From NCBI RefSeq assembly GCF_000312385.1, contig NZ_HE997626.1:1010900-1074899 (forward strand): 64,000 nucleotides of DNA. The letters run 5' to 3'. A program made the position numbers and the translations under genes. Below, one piece after another: positions 8,205-17,422 of this stretch. The first letter of the stretch is position 1. Each line of letters opens with the position of its first letter. The notes beneath the pieces were generated by a model that saw nothing but the letters and a program-made list of their open reading frames with translations, searched no databases and was not told where the DNA came from. The DNA is from Tsukamurella sp. 1534 (GTDB lineage Bacteria; Actinomycetota; Actinomycetes; Mycobacteriales; Mycobacteriaceae).

Positions 8205-8596
8205 GCGCCGACGAGCCGTGGGAAGAGGTACTGCTCGAGCATGGGGGCGATGACGACCCCGCCGTGATCGGCCGGGTCCAGCCAGCGGGCCTCGGCGATC
8301 TCCGCCGCGGCGGTGGGCGAGACCTGCAGATCCGTGGCGAACACCGTGGACTCGATGTCGGTGTCCGCCTCGTTCGCGGCGGGGCCCCGCCAGGAGACCA
8401 GGTGGGTGAGGTCCGCAGCGGCGAGGCCGATACCCAGTTCCTCGTCGACCTCGCGGACCGCGCAGTCGATCGCGGCCTCCCCCGGCTCCAGCTTTCCGCC
8501 GGGCAGCATGAACGCGTCCGTGCCGCGCTTGCGCACGGTGAGCACGCGGCCCGCCTCGTCCCGGAAACACACCGCCGCCACCGTGAGCACGTTCAT
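8201..8596 (-). CDS. NUDIX hydrolase
   Basis: A 131-residue NUDIX pyrophosphohydrolase. The Nudix box is visible as G-x5-E-x7-REVDEELGI around residues 38-60 (GGKLEPGEAAIDCAVREVDE), with the metal-binding REVDEE glutamates intact. Substrates are probably damaged or free nucleoside phosphates, but this cannot be narrowed from sequence. The start at 8596 is chosen because TACTGT lies seven bases upstream on the minus strand (8604-8609), giving a leaderless transcript; longer in-frame starts overlap the divergent HNH promoter. The stop overlaps the start of the YcaQ-like gene, forming a two-gene operon. Confidence 0.88.
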   Translation of the reverse strand: MNVLTVAAVCFRDEAGRVLTVRKRGTDAFMLPGGKLEPGEAAIDCAVREVDEELGIGLAAADLTHLVSWRGPAANEADTDIESTVFATDLQVSPTAAAEIAEARWLDPADHGGVVIAPMLEQYLFPRLVGA

Positions 8597-8657
8597 GCCC
8601 GCAACAGTATCGAGTGCCTCCGACAGATTCCCGGGCCGTCGTCGCGGCATTCTGCTA

Positions 8658-8686
8658 TTGCACATGCGCTCGAACAGACGTACGAT
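8658..8686 (+). promoter_or_regulatory. Promoter of the DUF222-HNH gene
   Basis: TTGCAC (8658-8663) and TACGAT (8681-8686) are separated by 17 bases, close to the sigma-70 consensus. The ATG at 8694 lies seven bases past the -10, so the transcript is probably leaderless. Confidence 0.65.
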
Positions 8687-8693
8687 CGAAGGC

Positions 8694-10805
8694 ATGAACG
8701 TGGCACCCGCACTGCAGAACCTGCCGGAGGCGCTCCTGCCTCCGCGGTTCACGGCCGCGGGGGTCGGGATGGTGGGGTCCGGGGAACTGGTAACGGTCCT
8801 GGAGGGGCAGCGCCGCTGCGAGAACCTCGCGTACTGCCGCACCATCACGGCGGTGTACGCGCTGTTCCGCGATCGGTACGGGGAGCGGGAGTCGGCGTTC
8901 CTGGCGTCCGAGCCGGAGGCGGGGATCGACTTCTACCGGGAACGGCGCGAGTTGTCGCTCGCCTACAGCTCGGCGAAGGCGGAGATCTCCGTCGCGCTAC
9001 GGCAGGAGGCGTTGAGCCGCGCGCGGACGCTCACCGGCGCGCAGGCGCTGGCGTTCGATGAGCGTCTCGCGGAGCTGCTGACAGCGGATCCGTTGCAGCT
9101 GACCTCGCTGCCGGCTCTGCGGGAGGCGGCGGACCGCGTCGTGCACGATATCGACCCGGCAGCGGCGGAGCGACGCCGCGCGCAGGCGGAGGAGGACCGG
9201 ACGCTCACGATCCGCCCCGCCGACGATGGGATGGCCGCCGCGTACGCCCTGCTCACCGCCCACGAGGGCCGCGAACTCGGGGTCCGGGTCGAGGAGATCG
9301 CCGCGACCGTCTGCGAGGACGACTCGCGCACGGTGGCGCAGCGCCGCGCCGACGGGCTGCTGATGCTCGTGCGCGGGTTCGTCACGCTGGGTTGTCGCTG
9401 CGCGAACCCGGGATGTTCGGTTCGCGGGGCGCGGCACCTGGCCGACGGTGCTCTCGATCCCGAGGGCGCGCGGGTCGTCACGCGGTACCGCACCCTGATC
9501 CACGTGGTCGTCAACGGCAGGACCCTCGCCGATCCGGCGGACACCCACGCCGCCTACCTCATCGGCCACGGCCCCATCACCGCCCAGCACGCACGCGATC
9601 TCGCGGCCCGCGAGGACGCCGTGCTCCGCCCGTTCGGCGACGAGATCGCCACACCCGCCGCGGAACACGCCACAGCCGCTGCCGCTCCGTTCCCTGGACT
9701 TCAGCCGGACGACGCCCCCTCCCCCGACGCACAGCCGGACCGGGCCACTCCCTCGGACGCCCAACCGGACCGGACCACTCCCTCAGCCGCTCAACCGGAC
9801 CGGACCACTCCCTCAGCCGCTCAACCGGACCGGACCACTCCCTCAGCCGCTCAACCGGACGGCACGTCGCGTCCCGGTCCGGCACAGGAGGACGAGCGCC
9901 CGCCTGTGGAGGTGCCGGGTTTCCGGTCCTCGGGAGTCGACCTCGCCCGCAAGGCGCCTGCACCCATCCTGGCCGCCGCCCGATGTCGACGCGGCGCGGC
10001 GACGGGCGAAACCTCCACGGCCGAGCCGACTACGCCGGCCGACGGACGCACCCTCGAGGAGCCGGACTGCTCGAAGGGGACGAGTCCGACCGCGCCCGAA
10101 CCGCAAGGCACCGATCAGGCGGACCGCGCCGCGCCGACACCTCCGCCGGCATCTTCCCCAGCGCCAGCACCTCCGCCGGCGCAGACACTTCCGCCGGCTA
10201 CCGCACCCCCGCCACTGGTGATCGCCCGCGGCAGCGGCGGGTACCGGTTCTCCGCGGACCTCACGAGGTACTTCACCCTGCTCTACCCGCGGTGCGTGTT
10301 CCCGCTGTGCACGCGCCCGTCGTCGCGGTGCCAGCTCGACCACCGCCGCGAGTACGACCACCGCGACCCCGGCGCCGGACGCCGCAGCACCGCCGACAAC
10401 GGCCAGCCTCTGTGCCTCGCCCACCACCAGCTCAAGACCGCCGGCGTCTGGACCGACGCCCACCTCCCCGACGGCCGCATCCTCTGGATCGGCCCGGCCG
10501 GCCAACGCATCGTGGTGGACCCCTCCGGCACCGTCCTCGGGCTCTTCCCCGACCTCGCCCGCATCACCTGGACCACCCCCGACGCCACGGACACGCCACC
10601 GAAACCGAGGAACCCCGGCGGCCCCACCCACCTGCAGCGCGAGCACGCACGCCGCGAGGCACTCCGCGCCACCCACATCGCAGCGATGGAACACGAACGG
10701 CGCCAGCAGAACACGAGCCGGTTCGAACGGCACCTCGTCACCGTCCTCGACGGACGCGACCCGGCACACGCCCCGCCACCCGACGACGAGCCACCACCGT
10801 TCTAG
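8694..10805 (+). CDS. DUF222/HNH endonuclease-type protein (REP13E12 family)
   Basis: A 703-residue protein of the 13E12-repeat family that is multi-copy in many Mycobacteriales. Residues 1-330 are the helical DUF222 domain. Residues 340-390 contain a 10-residue tandem repeat (DRTTPSAAQP). A Pro/Ala-rich linker follows to about 510. The HNH domain at about 530-580 has paired Cys (CVFPLC), the central His in CQLDHRREYDH and the closing LCLAHHQLKT, so the metal-binding and catalytic residues look intact. The role of the family is not established; nuclease activity and association with mobile or repetitive DNA are assumptions. The linker is unusually long for the family, largely because of the repeat. 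It is preceded by a good promoter and is monocistronic. Confidence 0.88.
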   Translation: MNVAPALQNLPEALLPPRFTAAGVGMVGSGELVTVLEGQRRCENLAYCRTITAVYALFRDRYGERESAFLASEPEAGIDFYRERRELSLAYSSAKAEISVALRQEALSRARTLTGAQALAFDERLAELLTADPLQLTSLPALREAADRVVHDIDPAAAERRRAQAEEDRTLTIRPADDGMAAAYALLTAHEGRELGVRVEEIAATVCEDDSRTVAQRRADGLLMLVRGFVTLGCRCANPGCSVRGARHLADGALDPEGARVVTRYRTLIHVVVNGRTLADPADTHAAYLIGHGPITAQHARDLAAREDAVLRPFGDEIATPAAEHATAAAAPFPGLQPDDAPSPDAQPDRATPSDAQPDRTTPSAAQPDRTTPSAAQPDRTTPSAAQPDGTSRPGPAQEDERPPVEVPGFRSSGVDLARKAPAPILAAARCRRGAATGETSTAEPTTPADGRTLEEPDCSKGTSPTAPEPQGTDQADRAAPTPPPASSPAPAPPPAQTLPPATAPPPLVIARGSGGYRFSADLTRYFTLLYPRCVFPLCTRPSSRCQLDHRREYDHRDPGAGRRSTADNGQPLCLAHHQLKTAGVWTDAHLPDGRILWIGPAGQRIVVDPSGTVLGLFPDLARITWTTPDATDTPPKPRNPGGPTHLQREHARREALRATHIAAMEHERRQQNTSRFERHLVTVLDGRDPAHAPPPDDEPPPF
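9721..9860 (+). repeat. 30-bp tandem repeat inside the HNH gene
   Basis: Two perfect 30-base copies occupy 9781-9840. A close variant precedes them (9751-9780), a more diverged copy lies before that (9721-9750) and a partial copy follows to 9860. Each unit adds ten residues (Asp-Arg-Thr-Thr-Pro-Ser-Ala-Ala-Gln-Pro). There are no spacers, so this is a coding minisatellite and not CRISPR. Confidence 0.95.
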
Positions 10806-10824
10806 GTGTCGCCGCCGGTCCCCG

Positions 10825-12213
10825 TCAGCACTCGGGAACGTTCACGGCGAGGCCGCCGAGGGAGGTCTCCTTGTACTTCGAGAGCATGTCGGCGCCGGTC
10901 TGGCGCATGGTCTCGATCGCCTGATCCAGCGAGACGCGGTGCGTGCCGTCGCCGTGCAGGGCGATGCGGGCGGCGTTGACCGCCTTCACGGACGCGATGG
11001 CGTTGCGCTCGATGCACGGGATCTGCACGAGCCCGCCGATCGGATCGCAGGTGAGCCCGAGGTTGTGCTCGATCCCGATCTCCGCGGCGTTCTCCACCTG
11101 CTGCGGCGTGGCGCCCATGACCTGGGCGAGCGCGCCGGCCGCCATGGAGCACGCCGACCCCACCTCGCCCTGGCAGCCCACCTCGGCGCCGGAGATCGAC
11201 GCGCGCCGCTTGTACAACACCGCGATCGCCGCCGCGGTGAGCAGGTAGTCGCACACCACCTCGTCGCGCCGAGCGGCGAGCGAGGACCGGAACTTCAAGG
11301 CGTAGTACAGCACCGACGGCACGATCCCCGCCGCGCCGTTCGTGGGCGCGGTGACGATCCGCCCACCGCACGCGTTCTCCTCGTTAACCGCCATCGCCGC
11401 CACGTTGAGCCAGTCCATGGCGTCGGCACCGTCGGACTCGACCAGCCTGCGGTACAGGCCCGGAGCGCGGCGCCGCACCTCCAGTCCGCCGGGAAGCATT
11501 CCCTCCGAGCGGAACCCGTGCTCGATGCAGGACTCCATCACCGACCAGATGTGCAGCAGGCCGTCGCGCACCTCCTTCTCGGCCACGTCCGGCGCGGCCC
11601 CCGTCACGCCGCAGCGCAGCGCGATCTCGTTCTCCAGCACCAGCCGCGGGATCGACGAGCCGGTACGGGCCGCCGCCTCCAACAGGCCGGCGGCGGTATC
11701 GAAATCGTGTGGCACGGCACGGGTCCCGGCGAGCGGGCTCACCGTGTCCTCGCCGCAGTCGCGCTCGACGAATCCACCGCCCACCGAGTAGTACACGGCC
11801 TCGTGCACGCCGCCGTCCTCGAATTCGGCGCGGAACCGGATTCCGTTGGTGTGCCGCGGCAGCACCGTCAGCGGGTGCAGGACGATCTTGTCCGTGCACA
11901 GCGGCACCGCGGTCTTCCCGCCGATCCGCACCGTGCCCGTCGCATCGATCTCAGCGGACCGTGACGCCACATAGTCGGGGTCCACCGTCTCCGGGCGCTC
12001 CCCCTCCAGGCCCAGCAGCACCGCCGCGAACGTCCCGTGTCCCCTGCCCGTGGCGGCGAGGGAGCCGTACAGGTCCACGTGGACGGCGCGCACCGTCGGC
12101 GGGAAGGCCCGCAGCTCGTCGGCGAAGTCCGCACCGGCCCGCATCGGGCCCACGGTGTGCGAACTCGACGGCCCGATGCCGACCGAGAACAGTTCGAAGG
12201 CGCTGATGGTCAC
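10825..12213 (-). CDS. sdaA: L-serine ammonia-lyase (iron-sulfur type)
   Basis: A 462-residue single-chain L-serine dehydratase that converts L-serine to pyruvate and ammonia with a [4Fe-4S] cluster. The beta domain comes first ([16 protein letters not shown] near residue 8), followed by the alpha domain with the conserved glycine-rich [13 protein letters not shown] and the cysteines of [15 protein letters not shown] and [10 protein letters not shown] that ligate the cluster. Length matches one-chain actinobacterial enzymes. The GTG at 12213 is favoured over longer starts because TACCCT (12220-12225, minus strand) ends six bases upstream and there is no separate Shine-Dalgarno. It diverges from the adenylate cyclase gene. 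Confidence 0.93.
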   Translation of the reverse strand: MTISAFELFSVGIGPSSSHTVGPMRAGADFADELRAFPPTVRAVHVDLYGSLAATGRGHGTFAAVLLGLEGERPETVDPDYVASRSAEIDATGTVRIGGKTAVPLCTDKIVLHPLTVLPRHTNGIRFRAEFEDGGVHEAVYYSVGGGFVERDCGEDTVSPLAGTRAVPHDFDTAAGLLEAAARTGSSIPRLVLENEIALRCGVTGAAPDVAEKEVRDGLLHIWSVMESCIEHGFRSEGMLPGGLEVRRRAPGLYRRLVESDGADAMDWLNVAAMAVNEENACGGRIVTAPTNGAAGIVPSVLYYALKFRSSLAARRDEVVCDYLLTAAAIAVLYKRRASISGAEVGCQGEVGSACSMAAGALAQVMGATPQQVENAAEIGIEHNLGLTCDPIGGLVQIPCIERNAIASVKAVNAARIALHGDGTHRVSLDQAIETMRQTGADMLSKYKETSLGGLAVNVPEC

Positions 12214-12245
12214 CCTTCCAGGGTAGGCGCCATACAGTGGTCGCA
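12213..12245. promoter_or_regulatory. Back-to-back leaderless promoters of sdaA and the adenylate cyclase gene
   Basis: On the minus strand TACCCT at 12225-12220 precedes the sdaA GTG by six bases. On the plus strand TACAGT at 12233-12238 precedes the cyclase ATG (12245) by six bases. Only seven bases separate the two -10 boxes, so each promoter's -35 region lies across the other's -10 and start site. Confidence 0.6.
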
Positions 12246-13279
12246 TGGGCGACGCAGGCGAACTCGACATCGACCGACTGCTACTCCCCGGTAGCCGGGA
12301 GTACACGTTCCGCGAGCTCGCGGAGCAGGCCGGCATCGAGGTGGAGAACCTGCGCGCCTGGTGGACCGCCACCGGCTTCGCCGACCTCCGCGACGACGCC
12401 GAGAAGGCCTTCACCCTCGACGACGTGGAGATCGCCCGCGACCTCGCGCGCCTCGTCGAAAGCGGCGTCGTGGACCCCGAGGCGGTGATCCCCGGCTCGC
12501 AGGCCCTCGGGCAGGCGATGTACCGGCTCGCCGAATGGCAGGCGCCGATGATCCACCACTACCTCGAGACCGCGCGCGCCGACGGGATCGCCGATCCGTC
12601 CCGGGGCGTGGCGCACGTCGCCGACCAGATGGAGAGCCTGCAGGCCCACGTCTGGCGACGGCATCTGGCGGCCGCGACGCAGCGGCTGATGACGCCGGAC
12701 GACGAGGAGGACGCGCTCGTGGCCACGATGGCCGTCGGATTCGCCGACATGGTCGGCTACACCCGGCTCAGCCGCGGGCTCGCGGTCACCGAGCTCAACA
12801 CCCTGGTCGCCACGTTCGAGGCCCGGATGCAGGCGGTGATCTACGCCGACGGCGGCCGCATCATCAAGGGCGTCGGCGACGAGGTGATGTACGCAGCGGA
12901 GGATCCGGCCGCGGCCGCCCGCATCGCACTGCGCCTGCAGGAACCGCACGAGTACCCCGAGCTGGACGCGATCGAGCTGGAGTTCCCGGAGCTGCGGGTG
13001 GGCGTCGCCTACGGCGACGTGTTGCAGCGCTACGGCGACCTGTTCGGCAGCGTGGTCAACCTGGCCTCCCGGCTCACCAGCGCGGCCCGCCCCGGCACGG
13101 TGCTCATCGACGACACTCTCAACGACGCGATCGCCGGGGAGACCGACATGCGCACCCGCAGCCTGCGCGCCTACCGCGCCCGCGGGTTCAGCTCCGTGCA
13201 CCCGCACCTGCTGCGCTGGTCGAAGGAGGCCGTCAAGGAGGCCAAGGAGGCCGCGAAGGAGGAGGCCGGATCGGAGTGA
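12245..13279 (+). CDS. Class III adenylate cyclase with N-terminal regulatory domain
   Basis: A 344-residue soluble cyclase. Residues 1-155 form a helical regulatory domain beginning with a winged-helix-like segment, as in mycobacterial Rv2212 and Rv1264, where this part is autoinhibitory. The catalytic domain (about 160-320) has the first metal Asp in VGFADMVGYT, the substrate Lys and second metal Asp in IIKGVGDEVMYA, and the transition-state Asn/Arg pair in VNLASRLTSAARPG, so ATP-to-cAMP activity is expected. The C-terminal tail is a Lys/Glu/Ala-rich helix. The ATG at 12245 sits six bases past a -10 box. It is convergent with the ClgR-like gene, leaving one base between them. Confidence 0.9.
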   Translation: MGDAGELDIDRLLLPGSREYTFRELAEQAGIEVENLRAWWTATGFADLRDDAEKAFTLDDVEIARDLARLVESGVVDPEAVIPGSQALGQAMYRLAEWQAPMIHHYLETARADGIADPSRGVAHVADQMESLQAHVWRRHLAAATQRLMTPDDEEDALVATMAVGFADMVGYTRLSRGLAVTELNTLVATFEARMQAVIYADGGRIIKGVGDEVMYAAEDPAAAARIALRLQEPHEYPELDAIELEFPELRVGVAYGDVLQRYGDLFGSVVNLASRLTSAARPGTVLIDDTLNDAIAGETDMRTRSLRAYRARGFSSVHPHLLRWSKEAVKEAKEAAKEEAGSE

Positions 13280-13280
13280 C

Positions 13281-13601
13281 TCAGGCGGCGGCGAGGGCGA
13301 CCGGGCCCGTGCGCGCGCCGAGCAGCTCGCGGTGCACGCCGCCCACGAACTCGATGAGCGATCCGCCCAGCGCGTCGCACACGCTGCTGAGCACCTCGGA
13401 CGACGCCTCCTTGCGGCCGCGCTCGACCTCGGAGAGGTACTGGGTGGAGACGCCCGCCTCCCGCGCGACCTCGGCCAGGGTCCGGCCCTGCCGCGTGCGT
13501 TCCTGCCGCAGCACCCGGCCGTAGATCTCGCGCAGCAGGGGGCGACGCGTCTCGGCCTCGGCCGGCTCGTGCGTGTCGATGCTCGTCACCCCGCTCGTCA
13601 T
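13281..13601 (-). CDS. clgR: ClgR-like XRE-family transcriptional regulator
   Basis: A 106-residue regulator with one helix-turn-helix domain (about 28-85). The recognition segment [18 protein letters not shown] is close to ClgR, the actinobacterial activator of clp protease, recA and other stress genes. The C-terminus ends in VALAAA, similar to the -LAA ending of ssrA tags; in Streptomyces and Corynebacterium, ClgR is itself a Clp protease substrate, and a small-residue C-terminus is part of the signal. It lies just downstream, on the same strand, of an MFS transporter with ten bases between, so the two may be co-transcribed. The symbol is assigned by similarity of the domain only; other short XRE regulators are possible. 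Confidence 0.75.
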   Translation of the reverse strand: MTSGVTSIDTHEPAEAETRRPLLREIYGRVLRQERTRQGRTLAEVAREAGVSTQYLSEVERGRKEASSEVLSSVCDALGGSLIEFVGGVHRELLGARTGPVALAAA

Positions 13602-13611
13602 GCCGTCGAGC

Positions 13612-15015
13612 CTATCCGACGGTGCGCGGCGACGCGGGAGCGTTCACGGTGGGCGTAACCGGCGCGTCGCCGGGGCCGGCCCCGGGTTCGTCTCCGGGTT
13701 CGTCCTCGGCACCGCCGGCCGGATCGTCGCCCGCCTCGTCCTCCGGCAGCGGGTGCTCCAGCTCGTCGCGGGGCATCCGGGCGGCGAGGATCGCCACCGC
13801 GGCCAGCGGGATGGGAAGCACCGCGGCCAGAACGAACGTCGCGGTCAGGCCGATCGCGTGGCTCACCGGACCGGCGAGGGCCAGCGACAGCGGCATGAAC
13901 ACCAGCGAGACGAAGAAGTCCAGGCTCGACACCCGGCCCAGCAGCCGTCGCGGCACCCGGCGCTGCAGCAGCGTGCCCCAGATCACCACGGGCGCCTCGA
14001 AGATCACGCCCAGCACGAAGCCGGCCGCCACCATCACGAGCACGTTCGTCGCCAGGCCGAACGCGGCCAGCGGCAGCTCGCCCAGGCCCCACAGCGCCAT
14101 CATCACCGTGAGGTACCGGCGGGGCATCTTCCGCGAGGCCATGAACAGCGCGCCGGCGACGCCGCCGAACCCGTAGGCGGCCAGCACCATCGAGTGGTCC
14201 GACGGGCCGCCGCCCGCCCGGTCCTTGATGGCGAACGGCAGCAGCACGTCGAGCGGGCCCGTCACCAGCAGCACGAGCAGGCTCGCGAACAGCAGCGTCG
14301 CCAGGAGCCACGGGGTGCGGCGCACGTACTGCACGCCCTCCCAGAGCTCACGCAGCGGGTGCCCCGCCTCCTCCGCGCCCGAGTCGGCCGCACCGTCGTC
14401 GTCGAGCCGGATCCGGGCCACGGACACCGCGCCCACGAGCGGCAGGCAGCCCGCGATCACGAGGGCCAGCCCGGGCGAGTGGAGCGCGATGAGCCAGCCC
14501 GCGACCGCCGGGCCCAGAGCCATCGACGCGGCCGGGCGCACCGCGGACTCGTAGCCGTTGACGGCCAGCAACTCGCCCGGCGAGACCAGACGGGGCACGA
14601 GCGCCGAGTAGGCGGGGAAGTAGAAGCCCGACACCAGGCCCAGCGCGAAGGTGGCGCCCAGCATCATCGGCACGGTGACGGCGTCCAGCAGCACCAGGGC
14701 GCCGACGCCGCCGATCACCACCGCGTTGAGCACCTCCAGCACGAACAGGATCCGTTGCTGCGGAAGCCGGTCCGCAAGCACACCGCCCGCGAGCGTGGAG
14801 ACCAGCAGGCCCGCCGCGGCGCCGCCCGAGACCACCGAGACGCTGGTGGGCGAGCCGCCCATGCGGATCACCTGCCACACCATGGCGATCATCCACATGC
14901 CGTCGGCGACGAGCGCGCAGAGCAGGGTGACGAACAGGAGGCGGTAGTTCCTGCGCAGTAGCGGGCGCAGCATCCGGGGTATCCGGATGCCGAGCGGGGA
15001 GCGGTCGTCGTGCAC
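13612..15015 (-). CDS. MFS transporter (drug or siderophore exporter type)
   Basis: A 467-residue major facilitator with 12 predicted membrane segments. The motif [17 protein letters not shown] near residue 80 matches the loop 2-3 signature (GxLaDrxgrr). The closest architecture is the Tap/enterobactin-exporter-like group (Rv1258c-like), so drug or siderophore efflux is likely, but the substrate is unknown. The C-terminal 45 residues are an acidic, Pro/Gly-rich cytoplasmic tail. The GTG start at 15015 is uncertain; [14 protein letters not shown] a few codons later is an alternative. It diverges from a second MFS gene across about 86 bases. Confidence 0.85.
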   Translation of the reverse strand: MHDDRSPLGIRIPRMLRPLLRRNYRLLFVTLLCALVADGMWMIAMVWQVIRMGGSPTSVSVVSGGAAAGLLVSTLAGGVLADRLPQQRILFVLEVLNAVVIGGVGALVLLDAVTVPMMLGATFALGLVSGFYFPAYSALVPRLVSPGELLAVNGYESAVRPAASMALGPAVAGWLIALHSPGLALVIAGCLPLVGAVSVARIRLDDDGAADSGAEEAGHPLRELWEGVQYVRRTPWLLATLLFASLLVLLVTGPLDVLLPFAIKDRAGGGPSDHSMVLAAYGFGGVAGALFMASRKMPRRYLTVMMALWGLGELPLAAFGLATNVLVMVAAGFVLGVIFEAPVVIWGTLLQRRVPRRLLGRVSSLDFFVSLVFMPLSLALAGPVSHAIGLTATFVLAAVLPIPLAAVAILAARMPRDELEHPLPEDEAGDDPAGGAEDEPGDEPGAGPGDAPVTPTVNAPASPRTVG

Positions 15016-15101
15016 CCTTCAACGGTGCCGCGCCGGAGGGGTGGGATCAACCGATTTTTCCACTTGCCCTCAAGCACGGTCGAGGTATTAGCGTGCCGGA
15101 C

Positions 15102-16484
15102 ATGACCATCGAGGAGACCGTCCGCACGCCGCCCGTCCGCCCGGGCGTGCGGCGCTGGTTCCAGGCGGGCTCGGTGGCGCTCATCTCGTTCATGGCGTTC
15201 GAGGCGCTCGCCGTGGGAACGGTGCTGCCCCGCGCCGCGGAGCAGTTCGGCGCCACCGCCGAGTACTCGGTGGCGTTCGGCGCGGCGTTCGCGGCGATGA
15301 TCGTCGCGATCGCGTGGGCCGGCCCGTGGGTGGACCGCAGCGGCGTGCGCTCGCCCCTGGTCGCCGGCGGCGTCCTGTTCGCGGCCGGCCTCACCCTGGT
15401 GGGCGCGGCGCACGACATGAACGTGCTGGCGCTCGGCCGCGCGGTGCAGGGACTCGGCAGCGGCCTGCTCAGCGTGGTGCTCTACGCCATGGTCGGGCGG
15501 CTCGTGCCGCCCGACGGCCGCCCGCGGATCTTCGCGGCCTACTCCACCGCGTGGGTGGTGCCCTCGCTGGTCGGCCCCGCGATCGCCGGCCTCACCGCCG
15601 ACACCGTGGGGTGGCGCTGGGTGTTCCTCGGCGTCGCCGTCCCCGCGGCGCTCGCGCTCGGCGCGACGTTCCGGGCCACCGCCGGCCTCGACGAGGAGGG
15701 TTTCCGGGCCGACGGTGCGCCGAACCGCGCCCTGCTGATCGCCGCCCTCGTCGCCGGGATCGCCACGGCGGTGGCGCAGTTCGCCGCGCCCCGCGCGTCG
15801 GCCGGATTCCTCGCCGTCGCAGGCGGATGCCTGGTGGTCGCGGTGCTCGCCACGCGGCGGATGCTGCCCGCCGGGACGCTGACCGACTCGCCCGGGATCC
15901 CCCGGCTGGTGCTGACCAACCTGCTGCTGGCCGGCACCTTCTTCACCGCCGAGATCTACGTGCCGCTGTACCTGGTGCACGTGGACCGGATGTCGCCGTT
16001 CGCCGCGGGCTCGGTGATGACGGGCGCCGCCCTGCTGTGGGCGCTCGCGGCCCAGGTACAGGCGCGGGTCGGCGCGTCCGGTCCTGCGCGCGAACGGCTC
16101 CCGCTCCTGGGGGCGGCGGTCGTGCTGCTCTCGGTGACCGCGGTCGCCGCGGCCTTCGCGCTCGACGCGCCCTGGCCCGCGGTGTACGCGGCGTGGGCGA
16201 TCGGCGGCCTCGGCATGGGCGTGACCTACCCGTCGCTGTCGATCATGGTGCTGGGGCTGAGCGCGGCCGACGAACAGGGCGCCAACTCCAGCGCGCTCAA
16301 ACTGGCCGATTCGGTGGGCACCGCCCTCACCATCGCCTGCGCCGGAGCGCTGTTCGCGCACGTGCTGGCCTGGGGGAACACGGGATTCGCGGCGACGATG
16401 GCCGTACCGATCGTCGCGGGCGTGCTCACCGTGGTGGCCGCGTCCGGGCTCGTCACCCCGCCGCGGACGCGCGCAACAGGCTGA
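15102..16484 (+). CDS. MFS transporter
   Basis: A roughly 460-residue major facilitator with 12-14 hydrophobic segments. The region VDRSGVRSPLVAGG near residue 75 is the A-like motif, and GRAVQGLGSGLLSVVLYAMVG resembles motif C of proton antiporters, so export is the likely direction. The substrate is unknown. I prefer the ATG at 15102; a GTG at 15093 is also in frame. Its 3' end overlaps the convergent LysR gene by 32 bases, so the two transcripts are mutually antisense at their ends. Confidence 0.83.
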   Translation: MTIEETVRTPPVRPGVRRWFQAGSVALISFMAFEALAVGTVLPRAAEQFGATAEYSVAFGAAFAAMIVAIAWAGPWVDRSGVRSPLVAGGVLFAAGLTLVGAAHDMNVLALGRAVQGLGSGLLSVVLYAMVGRLVPPDGRPRIFAAYSTAWVVPSLVGPAIAGLTADTVGWRWVFLGVAVPAALALGATFRATAGLDEEGFRADGAPNRALLIAALVAGIATAVAQFAAPRASAGFLAVAGGCLVVAVLATRRMLPAGTLTDSPGIPRLVLTNLLLAGTFFTAEIYVPLYLVHVDRMSPFAAGSVMTGAALLWALAAQVQARVGASGPARERLPLLGAAVVLLSVTAVAAAFALDAPWPAVYAAWAIGGLGMGVTYPSLSIMVLGLSAADEQGANSSALKLADSVGTALTIACAGALFAHVLAWGNTGFAATMAVPIVAGVLTVVAASGLVTPPRTRATG

Positions 16485-17340
16485 GGGTGCGGCGGACCAC
16501 CGGGTTGCGGCTCTCGGAATCCTTGACGTACACGCCGATCGTGCGCTCGGGCACCGGATTCGTCACCGGCACCCGGCAGGTGCCGGGCGGAAGCTCGCTC
16601 GCGCCGAGCCGGGCGAGCACGGTGACGCCCACCCCGCGTGCCACGAACCGCAGCGCGGACGGGTAGTCGGTGGTCTCGACCACGAACCGGGGCGTGAATC
16701 CGGCTGCGGCGCAGGCGCGCAGCACGGCGGCGCGGCACGGCCCGTGCCGCACGTCGTTGTCGATCCACCTGTCGTGCTCCAGCTCCGCGATCCCCACCTC
16801 GTCGCGGTCCGCGAGCGGGTGATCCACCGGCAGCACCGCCACGTACGGCTCGGTGAGCAGGTCGGCGTAGGAGTAGCCGGGCACCGTGGCCGGCTCGCCG
16901 ATGCGGACGGCGACGGCGACGTCCGGGCGGTGCGCCGCCACCTCGGTCACCTCGTCCTCGATCCGCAGGCGCACGCGGGTGTCCGGGAACTCGGCGTTCA
17001 GGGTCTGCACCACGTCGGGCATCCAGTGCGTGCCCGCGGTCGCGAAGACGTTCATCGTGATCCGCCCGGCCTTGCCGGCGCGCAGATCGTCGACGGTGGC
17101 CCCCAGCGCCGTGAGGCTCTCCAGCACACCGTCGGCCTCACTCGCCAGGACCCGGCCGGCGGGCGTGAGCTCGACGCCCCGCCCGACGCGTTCCAGCAGC
17201 TGCAGCCCCGTCTCCCGCTGCAGGGCGGCGACGTGCTGCGAGACGGCGGACGGGGTGTACCCGAGACTGGCCGCGGCCGCCGCCACGGAGCCCGTGGCGG
17301 CCACGGAGCGGAAGATCATGAGCCGATGCGCGTCGAGCAT
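16453..17340 (-). CDS. LysR-family transcriptional regulator
   Basis: A 295-residue LysR regulator. The helix-turn-helix at residues 1-60 includes GSVAAAAASLGYTPSAVSQHVAALQ. The effector domain (about 90-290) has the usual two-lobed organisation. GAGGT lies four bases before the ATG. It diverges from an EamA-type transporter gene across 82 bases, a common regulator-target arrangement, so control of that exporter is a fair inference. The intergenic region is AT-rich and contains ATTCAGTAGAGCTAAAT, which may include LysR T-N11-A type sites. Confidence 0.9.
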   Translation of the reverse strand: MLDAHRLMIFRSVAATGSVAAAAASLGYTPSAVSQHVAALQRETGLQLLERVGRGVELTPAGRVLASEADGVLESLTALGATVDDLRAGKAGRITMNVFATAGTHWMPDVVQTLNAEFPDTRVRLRIEDEVTEVAAHRPDVAVAVRIGEPATVPGYSYADLLTEPYVAVLPVDHPLADRDEVGIAELEHDRWIDNDVRHGPCRAAVLRACAAAGFTPRFVVETTDYPSALRFVARGVGVTVLARLGASELPPGTCRVPVTNPVPERTIGVYVKDSESRNPVVRRTLSLLRASAAG

Positions 17341-17422
17341 CGCGACCTCGATTCAGTAGAGCTAAATGATAATCAAGAAATATCCGCTTGTGCTTATGTT
17401 GTCAACCGGTGATGGTGGAGGC

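Noticed and set aside
6075-8267. 730-codon plus-strand frame across Fic and the YcaQ-like gene
   Set aside because: It is out of frame with the HPFREGNGR Fic motif and antisense to the YcaQ-like gene; composition is shadow-like.
9721-9860. Possible CRISPR array
   Set aside because: Repeats are directly joined with no spacers and are in frame inside the HNH gene.
16453-16484. Overlap of MFS and LysR ends as evidence of a frameshifted gene
   Set aside because: Both proteins have normal family length, so a 32-base convergent overlap is acceptable.
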